A DNA stretch of 5,422 nucleotides, taken from contig CAMYUO010000158.1 in NCBI GenBank assembly GCA_947302065.1, forward strand, positions 1-5,422. The letters run 5' to 3'. Source of the stretch: an uncultured Clostridia bacterium. Its GTDB lineage: Bacteria; Bacillota; Clostridia; Oscillospirales; Ruminococcaceae. Below are positions 1 to 4,601 of the stretch, one piece after another. The notes beneath the pieces are model-generated. The model was not told where the DNA came from, searched no databases, and saw nothing but the letters and a program-made list of their open reading frames with translations. The stretch's first letter is position 1. Every line of letters starts with the position of its first letter. A program made the translations under genes and the position numbers.

Positions 1-398
1 CATGGACTGTTCTTTTCCTTGATGTAGTTTGTCATCTGCTCGTTTGTCCAGCCTGCAACGTTAGTGCCGTCAAAATCCTCGATGAGATTGTCGGCTCTGT
101 GTCTTGTCTTGCACTCCTTGCAGTCCATAAGAGGATCGGAGAAGCCGCCGAGGTGACCAGATGCCACCCATGTCTGCGGGTTCATAAGGATAGCGGAATC
201 AAGACCTACGTTGTACTTGTTCTCCTGAATGAATTTCTTTCTCCATGCTGCCTTGATGTTTGTTTTCAGCTCAACGCCGAGCGGACCGTAGTCCCATGTG
301 TTTGCAAGACCGCCGTAGATCTCGCTGCCCGGATAAACGAAGCCTCTGCCTTTGCAAAGTGCAACTATTTTGTCCATTGTCTTTTCGGAATTGTTCAT
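1..398 (-). CDS. glyQS: Glycine--tRNA ligase, single-chain (alpha2) type, N-terminal part; cut by window edge
   Basis: Cytoplasmic class II aminoacyl-tRNA synthetase that charges tRNA-Gly with glycine using ATP. Only the first 132 codons lie in the window; the rest is beyond position 1. The usual length of this family is about 460 residues, so roughly 70% is missing. Visible hallmarks are the N-terminal block with [14 protein letters not shown] at about residues 17-30 followed by NTWDYGPLG (33-41), and the [14 protein letters not shown] block (80-93) followed by CKTRHRAD (96-103). All are typical of the eukaryote/Gram-positive-like dimeric enzyme, not the GlyQ+GlyS tetramer. The ATG at 396-398 is preceded by AAGGAGA (407-413 region) at about 8 nt, which settles the start; the ATG at 403-405 is out of frame. 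A good promoter lies just upstream, so the gene is probably transcribed independently of proBA. The inferred leader is only about 18 nt, so there is no room for a glycine T-box. Confidence 0.96.
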   Translation of the reverse strand, partial: MNNSEKTMDKIVALCKGRGFVYPGSEIYGGLANTWDYGPLGVELKTNIKAAWRKKFIQENKYNVGLDSAILMNPQTWVASGHLGGFSDPLMDCKECKTRHRADNLIEDFDGTNVAGWTNEQMTNYIKEKNSP

Positions 399-422
399 TT
401 TTCATTCTCCTTACAAAATTTA

Positions 423-450
423 ATTATAATCTTTTTCAGAAGTCCGTCAA
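423..450 (-). promoter_or_regulatory. Sigma-A-type promoter of the glycyl-tRNA synthetase gene
   Basis: Read on the minus strand, TTGACG (445-450) and TATAAT (423-428) are separated by 16 nt, close to the vegetative consensus. Transcription should begin near 416, giving a leader of about 18 nt that contains the ribosome binding site. The -35 hexamer overlaps the left arm of an inverted repeat at 447-466. Identification is by motif only. Confidence 0.75.
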
Positions 451-466
451 ACCCTAAAGGGTTTGA
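447..466. repeat. Inverted repeat overlapping the -35 box (possible operator)
   Basis: Two perfect 9-nt arms, TCAAACCCT (447-455) and AGGGTTTGA (458-466), flank an AA dinucleotide. The left arm shares four bases with the -35 hexamer of the synthetase promoter on the minus strand, a position where a bound dimeric repressor would block RNA polymerase. It could equally be the outermost hairpin of the adjacent structured repeat, or the remnant of a terminator. No regulator gene is visible nearby. Confidence 0.45.
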
Positions 467-490
467 ACAAGGTCTCGCTCGGTCTTTTCA

Positions 491-679
491 TAAGGGCAGC
501 CCTCTCTTGCAGGGCATGCCCTCTTTAAAAACAGTCCACCGGACTGTTTTTAAATTCACCTATGCGGAGCGCCTGCGGCACGGGAGCGTTTCGCTGTCTG
601 CGGACAGCGACTCGGGCGCTGCCCGAGACCCGCAAGCCTTTTTTACGAGAAAAGGCTTGACCGAAAAACCTGTTATTAT
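491..679 (-). repeat. Structured intergenic repeat, copy 1 (five consecutive hairpins)
   Basis: This segment is repeated at 2960-3150 in the same orientation. It holds five hairpins: H1 493-522 (AGGGCA+GCCCT against AGGGC+TGCCCT, one bulged A at 516); H2 524-554 (14-bp perfect stem, loop ACC); H3 591-610 (TCGCTGTC against GACAGCGA); H4 611-627 (CTCGGGC, loop GCT, GCCCGAG); H5 633-659 (10-bp stem from CAAGCCTTTT, loop TTACGAG). H3, H4 and the H5 loop are identical in the two copies; the 560-590 spacer is the most divergent part. It lies 17 nt beyond the proA stop codon and upstream of the synthetase promoter, so it would be the 3' end of the proBA transcript. The strand is assigned from the flanking genes. 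It encodes no convincing protein, and I do not recognise a named family. Confidence 0.85.
524..554 (-). terminator. Candidate bidirectional intrinsic terminator after proA (hairpin H2 of repeat copy 1)
   Basis: A 14-bp perfect stem with a GC-rich CAGTCC/GGACTG core and a 3-nt loop is flanked by five A on one side and five T on the other. On the minus strand the stem is therefore followed by a TTTTT tract, the form of a factor-independent terminator. It would end the proBA message before the synthetase promoter. The T run is part of the stem, so terminator strength is uncertain. Confidence 0.55.
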
Positions 680-696
680 TAAGTTTTACAACAAAG

Positions 697-1950
697 TTAT
701 TCTCTTATCTGTCCGTCGCCGGTAATGAGATACTTGGTCGTTGTCATCTCGGTCAGTCCCATAGGTCCTCTTGCGTGCAGCTTCTGGGTCGAGATGCCTA
801 TCTCTGCGCCAAGACCGAACATATCGCCGTCGGTGAATCTTGTCGAGCAGTTCACATAGACAGCTGCTGCGTCAACACGCTTCTGGAACTCTGTTGCTGC
901 AAAAAGGCTCTCTGTAACGATACACTCGGAATGTCCCGTCGAGTATTTCTCGATGTGCTCGAGCGCCTGTGCAAAGTCGTCAACGACTCTTACTGCAAGG
1001 ATATAATCGAGGAACTCTGTTGCGTAATCGTCCTCGTCGGCAGGTGTAACGTTATCTCTGCCGAGGATATATGCGGTGATGTCGTCGCCTCTTATCTCAA
1101 CGTTGTGCTCGTCAAGACGCTCTTTGAGCATCGGCAGGAACTTCTCCGCAACACTCTTATGCACAAGGCAGGTCTCGACTGCGTTGCACACGCTCGGACG
1201 TGATGTCTTGCCGTTATTGACGATATCGACAGCCATTTTCAGATCAGCCGACTGGTCAACATAAACGTGGCAGTTGCCCGTTCCCGTCTCGATAACAGGG
1301 ATAGTTGAGTTCTGAACAACAGCCTGTATCAGCCTTGCGCCGCCTCTTGGGATAAGCAGGTCGATATAGCCGTTTGCTTTCATCATTTCGACTGCAAGCT
1401 CTCTGTCGGTGTTGCTCACAAGCTGGATAATGTCAGGGTCAAGCCCTGCGCAGCTGACTGCTTTGCGCATCAGCTCAACAAGTATCATATTTGAATTCAG
1501 CGCTTCCTTGCCGCCTCTGAGAATGCAGCAGTTTCCGCTTTTGAGGCAAAGGATAGCCGCGTCAACGGTAACGTTCGGGCGAGCCTCATAGATGATGCCG
1601 ATAACGCCCATAGGAACACGTACCTTTCTGATGCTCATACCGTTAGGTCTTACCGAGCCCGAAACGACCTCGCCGATAGGGTCTGCCAGCGCAGCGAGCT
1701 TTTCACAGCCCTGTGCCATGCCCTCTATCCTGTCCTCTGTGAGCTTGAGTCTGTCGATGAGCGACTCGCTCATTTTTCTTGCTCTTGCGTTTTCGATGTC
1801 GAGCTTGTTAGCTTCGATTATCTCTTCTTTGCAGCGGCGCAGAACAAATGCTATCTCAAGCAGAGCATCGTTCTTTTCCAGCGTCGATGCAGTTGCTATC
1901 CTGCTCTTGCAAGCCTGCGCTTTCATTCCCATGTCCTGAATGTAGCCCAT
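697..1950 (-). CDS. proA: Glutamate-5-semialdehyde dehydrogenase (gamma-glutamyl phosphate reductase)
   Basis: Cytoplasmic NADPH-dependent enzyme for the second step of proline synthesis. It reduces gamma-glutamyl phosphate from ProB to glutamate 5-semialdehyde, which cyclises to pyrroline-5-carboxylate. The 417-residue product has the usual family length. Hallmarks in the aldehyde dehydrogenase fold are the VPMGVIGIIYEARPNVTVD block (112-130), GNCCILRGGKEA (139-150), LLIPRGGARLI (198-208), VIETGTGNCHVYVD (219-232), and the catalytic cysteine in RPSVCNAVET (Cys255). The C-terminal RFTDGDMFGLGAEIGISTQKLHARGPMGL segment is also typical. The start is fixed by a perfect AAGGAGG (1958-1964) 7 nt upstream. 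It follows proB with a 23-nt gap, so the two form a proBA operon in pathway order, allowing the labile acyl phosphate to pass between partner enzymes. Nothing is missing or broken. Confidence 0.98.
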   Translation of the reverse strand: MGYIQDMGMKAQACKSRIATASTLEKNDALLEIAFVLRRCKEEIIEANKLDIENARARKMSESLIDRLKLTEDRIEGMAQGCEKLAALADPIGEVVSGSVRPNGMSIRKVRVPMGVIGIIYEARPNVTVDAAILCLKSGNCCILRGGKEALNSNMILVELMRKAVSCAGLDPDIIQLVSNTDRELAVEMMKANGYIDLLIPRGGARLIQAVVQNSTIPVIETGTGNCHVYVDQSADLKMAVDIVNNGKTSRPSVCNAVETCLVHKSVAEKFLPMLKERLDEHNVEIRGDDITAYILGRDNVTPADEDDYATEFLDYILAVRVVDDFAQALEHIEKYSTGHSECIVTESLFAATEFQKRVDAAAVYVNCSTRFTDGDMFGLGAEIGISTQKLHARGPMGLTEMTTTKYLITGDGQIRE

Positions 1951-1973
1951 TTTTATTCCTCCTTGATAGGTTT

Positions 1974-2777
1974 TTACGCTTCTGTGGTCTGTGCCTGGAA
2001 CACTGTTCCGACGGTCTTGTCCTCAAAAACTTTGTAGAGGTTGTCGGGGTGTCTTCCGTTGATTATAACGAGGTCGATGCCTGCGGCATTTGCTATCTCC
2101 GCAGCCCTTATCTTTGTCGCCATTCCGCCCGAGCCGAACTTTGAACCTGCACCGCCCGCAACAGCGATGATGTCATCGGTTATCTCCTCAACGACGGGGA
2201 TAAGCTGTGCGTCGTCATTCTTTTTCGGGTCTTTGTCGAACAGTCCGTCGATGTCGGACATTATTATCAGCAGGTCGGCGTTCGAGATGACCGCAACGTT
2301 TGCCGCCAGCGAGTCATTCTCGCCCATTTCAAGCTCCAGCTCGTCGATAGCCACCGTGTCGTTTTCGTTGACAACGGGGATAACGTTGCTCTGGATAAGC
2401 CTTGTTATCGCATTCTGCACGTTGGTCTTGCGCTCTTCGAGCAGAACGAATTTTGTCAGCAGCAGCTGTGCAACGGTCAGTCCGTACTCACCGAACAGCT
2501 TGTCATACATATACATCAGCTCGCACTGTCCGACAGCGGCGCACGCCTGCTTTGTCGGTGTGTCCTTCGGCTTTTCGGAAAGACCGAGCTTGCCTGCGCC
2601 GAGACCTACCGCACCGCTTGAAACAAGGATTATCTCCCTGCCCTCGTTCTGCAGGTCGGCAAGTATCTTAACGAGCTTTTCAACACGTCTGATGTTGAGT
2701 CTGCCTGTTTTGTGGTGGGTAAGCGTCGATGTGCCTATCTTGACCACGACTCTTTTTTTCTTTTTCAGATCCAGCAT
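1974..2777 (-). CDS. proB: Glutamate 5-kinase, short form without PUA domain
   Basis: Phosphorylates the gamma-carboxyl of glutamate with ATP, the committed and normally proline-inhibited step of proline synthesis. Counting from the ATG at 2775-2777 the product has 267 residues and is a single amino-acid-kinase domain. Motifs are KIGTST (13-18), SSGAV (53-57), NENDTVA (137-143), GENDSLAANVA (152-162), SDIDGLF (174-180) and GSGGMATK (215-222). The protein stops after the kinase domain, whereas the E. coli enzyme carries a further PUA domain of about 100 residues; shorter PUA-less forms are known. The start is uncertain: in-frame TTG (2787-2789) and GTG (2784-2786) codons precede the ATG, and none has a strong Shine-Dalgarno at normal distance. 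The nearest AAAGGA (2810-2815) is 20 nt before the TTG. I prefer the ATG because it leads straight into the conserved RVVVKIG strand. Upstream lies a highly structured leader. Confidence 0.96.
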   Translation of the reverse strand: MLDLKKKKRVVVKIGTSTLTHHKTGRLNIRRVEKLVKILADLQNEGREIILVSSGAVGLGAGKLGLSEKPKDTPTKQACAAVGQCELMYMYDKLFGEYGLTVAQLLLTKFVLLEERKTNVQNAITRLIQSNVIPVVNENDTVAIDELELEMGENDSLAANVAVISNADLLIIMSDIDGLFDKDPKKNDDAQLIPVVEEITDDIIAVAGGAGSKFGSGGMATKIRAAEIANAAGIDLVIINGRHPDNLYKVFEDKTVGTVFQAQTTEA

Positions 2778-2844
2778 TTTTTTCACCAACTAATTGTTTT
2801 TTGATTTGTCCTTTAATATCAACACCAAGTAATAAAGGTTGTGT

Positions 2845-2962
2845 CCGAAGAGGTTCGGTCGGGCGCAAATTTGCGGAAAGCCATCGAAACGTAAACTTTA
2901 CTCTGTGGGTCAAGCCGCCTTTCCGCAGGCGGCTTGAGGCGACCGACGTTACCACAGGGTAA
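2845..2962 (-). other. Structured proB leader with competing helices and a possible pseudoknot
   Basis: Complementary segments overlap heavily here. Hairpin A has 10-bp arms 2910-2919 and 2928-2937 (TCAAGCCGCC/GGCGGCTTGA). Its entire 8-nt loop (2920-2927), plus one flanking base, is complementary over 9 nt to 2872-2880. Helix B pairs 2898-2908 with 2952-2962, 10 of 11 positions on the minus strand. Helix C pairs 2855-2861 with 2940-2946 (TCGGTCG/CGACCGA) and crosses B. Hairpin D (2845-2849 with 2854-2858) competes with C. A 12-nt palindrome, CGCAAATTTGCG, lies at 2864-2875. On the minus strand this is immediately upstream of proB, which suggests a cis-regulatory RNA, but it may instead be another dispersed intergenic repeat. 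I match it to no named riboswitch and see no T-box signature. The rest of the gap to proB (2778-2844) is AT-rich without a clear promoter. Confidence 0.5.
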
Positions 2963-3150
2963 GGGAAAGCCCTCTCTTACAGGGCTTTCCCTCTTTCAAA
3001 ACAGTCCGCCGGACTGTTTTGAAATTCACCCTTTTCCGTGCGCCTGACGGTCGGGAGTTTCGCTGTCTGCGGACAGCGACTCGGGCGCTGCCCGAGACCC
3101 GCAAGCCTTTTTTTACGAGAAAAAGGCTTGGCGAAAAAACCTGTTATTAT
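2960..3150 (-). repeat. Structured intergenic repeat, copy 2 (five consecutive hairpins)
   Basis: Second copy of the element at 491-679, same orientation, aligned over nearly its whole length. Hairpins: H1 2962-2992 (12-bp perfect stem AGGGAAAGCCCT, loop CTCTTAC); H2 2994-3024 (14-bp perfect stem, loop GCC); H3 3060-3079; H4 3080-3096; H5 3102-3130 (11-bp stem, loop TTACGAG). Relative to copy 1, H1 has an A-T pair in place of C-G and no bulge, H2 has C2997-G3021 in place of A527-T551, and H5 gains one T-A pair. Pairing is kept while sequence changes. The minus-strand 5' edge of the match (ATAATAACAGG) contains the TAA stop of the dehydrogenase gene, so the element abuts or overlaps that coding end. 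Its other end runs into the structured proB leader. Confidence 0.85.
2994..3024 (-). terminator. Candidate bidirectional intrinsic terminator after the dehydrogenase gene (H2 of repeat copy 2)
   Basis: A 14-bp perfect stem with core CAGTCC/GGACTG, loop GCC, A tract before and TTTT after the core on either strand. It is placed to end the membrane protein-dehydrogenase transcript before proB. As in copy 1 the T tract is inside the stem and is interrupted by G3021, so efficiency is uncertain. Confidence 0.5.
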
Positions 3151-4100
3151 CGGTTGACCACATTCTGTGGTTTGCCGTCGATATAGCATTTTATGTTCTG
3201 TGCAACGATGTCAAGAAGCCTTTCCCTTGTCTGCTTGGGTGCCCAGGCGATATGCGGCGTTATGGTGCAGTTTTTGCAGCCCCGCAGTGCGCAGTTTTCC
3301 TGCATCGGCTCGAGCGTGAGCACGTCGATGCCTGCACCTGCGATACGTCCGCTGTTGAGAGCATCTGCAAGGTCGCCCTCGTTTACAACTCCGCCTCGTG
3401 AGGTATTGACAAGGTAGGCTGTTTTTTTCATCTTTGCTATCGTATCTTTGTTGATAAGCTCTCTGGTCTGCTCGTTGAGCGGACAGTGCAGGGTTATGAC
3501 GTCACTGCTTTCAAGCAGCTCATCGAGCGAGCAAGCTTTTGCATTTTCGTCCACCCTTGCGGGAGTTCTCGTATACGCAAGCACGTTCATTCCGAACGCT
3601 TTTGCTATCTGTGCGACTTTCTTTCCGATGTCGCCATAGCCGATAATTCCCAGTGTCATGCCGTCAAGCTCATATGTCGGTATCCCGAAATATGAGAACA
3701 GCTTATAGTTGACCCATGCGCCGCCGTCGACCTCATCGGCATACTGACGTATCTTGTTGAAATAGTTGAGTATCAGCGCAAAGGTGTGCTGTGCAACGGA
3801 ATTTGTCGAGTAGGCTGGCACGTTGCAGACAACTGCGCCGTGACGGCTCGCAGCCTCGGTGTCAACGTTATTATAGCCTGTTGCAAAAAGCCCGACGTAT
3901 TTGAGATTCGGGCATTTTGAAAAGACGTCCTCAGTGATAAGGCATTTGTTGCATATCACGGCATCGGCATCGCCTATCTTATCTGCGACCTCGCTGTTTG
4001 GCGTAAAGCCGTGAACAGTACATTCGCCGAGTCCGGTGATGCAGTCGAGCGAGACGTCATTGCGAGAGACCGTTTCCGAGTCAAGTATCACTATCTTCAT
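3147..4100 (-). CDS. D-2-hydroxyacid dehydrogenase (glycerate dehydrogenase/hydroxypyruvate reductase-like)
   Basis: Cytoplasmic NAD(P)-dependent oxidoreductase that interconverts a D-2-hydroxyacid and its 2-keto acid. The 317-residue length is normal for the family. The catalytic domain starts at the N-terminus, with GLFATGYNNVD at 70-80. The Rossmann domain has GYGDIG (154-159) and ends in the catalytic set Arg235 (TSRGG), Glu264 (LEPM) and His283 (PHIAW). The TPHIAWA context is typical of glycerate/hydroxypyruvate enzymes more than of D-lactate dehydrogenase or SerA, and there is no ACT domain. After the second Rossmann strand the sequence reads AYTRTP (175-180) instead of carrying an acidic residue, hinting at tolerance of NADP(H); this is inference. 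The start has AGAGGA (4109-4114) 8 nt upstream and overlaps the preceding membrane-protein gene by 20 nt, indicating co-transcription and probable translational coupling. The TAA stop lies inside the edge of repeat copy 2. The exact substrate is not determinable here. Confidence 0.92.
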   Translation of the reverse strand: MKIVILDSETVSRNDVSLDCITGLGECTVHGFTPNSEVADKIGDADAVICNKCLITEDVFSKCPNLKYVGLFATGYNNVDTEAASRHGAVVCNVPAYSTNSVAQHTFALILNYFNKIRQYADEVDGGAWVNYKLFSYFGIPTYELDGMTLGIIGYGDIGKKVAQIAKAFGMNVLAYTRTPARVDENAKACSLDELLESSDVITLHCPLNEQTRELINKDTIAKMKKTAYLVNTSRGGVVNEGDLADALNSGRIAGAGIDVLTLEPMQENCALRGCKNCTITPHIAWAPKQTRERLLDIVAQNIKCYIDGKPQNVVNR

Positions 4101-4425
4101 CAGTTTGTTCCTCTGTGGTTACCTCTGCCGCAGCGGCGAGCGCTGCCTTTGCTTTCCTCTTTTTGCTCTCGACAACAGCGACCGCTATCGCTGTACCGAG
4201 CAGCAGCGTTTCCATTATCGCAAGCACGACGACCATTGTCGAGTTCGGGAAAGCGTGCATCAGCAAAGTTGCATCGACCGCAAGCATCATGAACAGATAA
4301 TGCGGTGCTTTTTTTCTGTATATCTCAAGTACATAAACTATCGTAGCTATGATGCAGAATATGACGTGTGCTTTCAGCGGCAGCGGTACGAACACATTCT
4401 GTAACTCGTCCTGTGCAAAAATCAT
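4081..4425 (-). CDS. Small three-helix membrane protein of unknown function
   Basis: I do not recognise a family. The 114-residue product has three likely membrane segments at about 19-36, 42-59 and 64-86, separated by very short turns. A basic stretch (KKRKAK, 88-93) follows, then an Ala-rich stretch and an acidic tail (EEQTDEDSD, 105-113). Positive charges at 37-39 and 88-93 predict a cytoplasmic C-terminus and an N-terminus outside. There is no signal peptide and no visible catalytic motif. The gene has a good ribosome binding site (AAGGA at 4434-4438, 8 nt from the ATG) and its own promoter, and its 3' end overlaps the dehydrogenase start by 20 nt, so it is the first gene of a two-gene operon. 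The acidic tail codons lie largely in or next to the overlap and the dehydrogenase ribosome binding site. That it is a gene is well supported; a functional link to the dehydrogenase is only contextual. Confidence 0.82.
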   Translation of the reverse strand: MIFAQDELQNVFVPLPLKAHVIFCIIATIVYVLEIYRKKAPHYLFMMLAVDATLLMHAFPNSTMVVVLAIMETLLLGTAIAVAVVESKKRKAKAALAAAAEVTTEEQTDEDSDT

Positions 4426-4466
4426 ATGTCTCTTCCTTTCTTGCGTTGGAAAATATCTATCAAATC

Positions 4467-4495
4467 ATTATACCATAATAATACGCATTTTTCAA
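4467..4495 (-). promoter_or_regulatory. Extended -10 promoter for the membrane protein-dehydrogenase operon
   Basis: On the minus strand TTGAAA (4490-4495) and TATAAT (4467-4472) are separated by 17 nt, with TG one base before the -10 hexamer (extended -10). Transcription should begin near 4460, about 35 nt before the start codon. The leader has no obvious structure. Confidence 0.75.
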
Positions 4496-4533
4496 TACCT
4501 GCGGGCAAATTTTAAACTATCTTTACATAAGTG

Positions 4534-4562
4534 TTGAAAAGCTTGAAAAAGTGTGCTATACT
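4534..4562 (+). promoter_or_regulatory. Extended -10 promoter for the degV-family gene
   Basis: TTGAAA (4534-4539), a 17-nt spacer, and TATACT (4557-4562) preceded by TGC form a sigma-A promoter with an extended -10. Transcription should begin near 4569, leaving a leader of about 33 nt with AAAGGAG at 4587-4593. GTTGAAAAG occurs at 4533-4541 and again at 4566-4574, exactly 33 bp apart and bracketing the -10, with a further TTGAAAA at 4543. These may be regulator sites or chance in AT-rich DNA. Confidence 0.75.
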
Positions 4563-4601
4563 GTCGTTGAAAAGGCAATTCACTGCAAAGGAGCATGTTT
4601 T

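Noticed and set aside
633..659. Hairpin H5 (also 3102-3130) as an intrinsic terminator
   Set aside because: On the minus strand the stem is followed by CGGGTC instead of a T run, so it lacks the release tract; H2 fits better.
491..683. TAAG on both sides of repeat copy 1 as a target-site duplication
   Set aside because: Only 4 nt, inside an AT-rich context, and copy 2 does not show a matching duplication at its ends.
99..725. A 208-codon plus-strand open frame through the synthetase gene and repeat copy 1
   Set aside because: Antisense to glyQS codons, then runs through the hairpins of the repeat; no Shine-Dalgarno and no protein-like motif.
2041..2793. A 250-codon plus-strand open frame opposite proB
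   Set aside because: Exact antisense of a well-supported kinase gene, Ser/Thr-rich low-information product with no recognisable motif; an antisense shadow.
2680..2955. A 91-codon minus-strand open frame covering the proB leader and the start of proB in another frame
   Set aside because: It lacks a ribosome binding site, overlaps the genuine proB start out of frame, and its composition follows the inverted repeats of the leader. It is more likely non-coding structured DNA.
2778..2960. Promoter for proBA, or a proline/tRNA T-box leader
   Set aside because: No -35/-10 pair with normal spacing was found, and the conserved T-box core (GGGTGGNACCGCG-like) is absent. The proBA promoter remains unlocated.
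491..3150. CRISPR array or insertion sequence
   Set aside because: Only two long copies separated by functional genes, no spacers, no transposase frame and no terminal inverted repeats at the element ends.
2977..3189. A 70-codon minus-strand open frame across repeat copy 2
   Set aside because: Begins inside the dehydrogenase gene in another frame and is made of the repeat hairpins; the frame is not preserved in copy 1.
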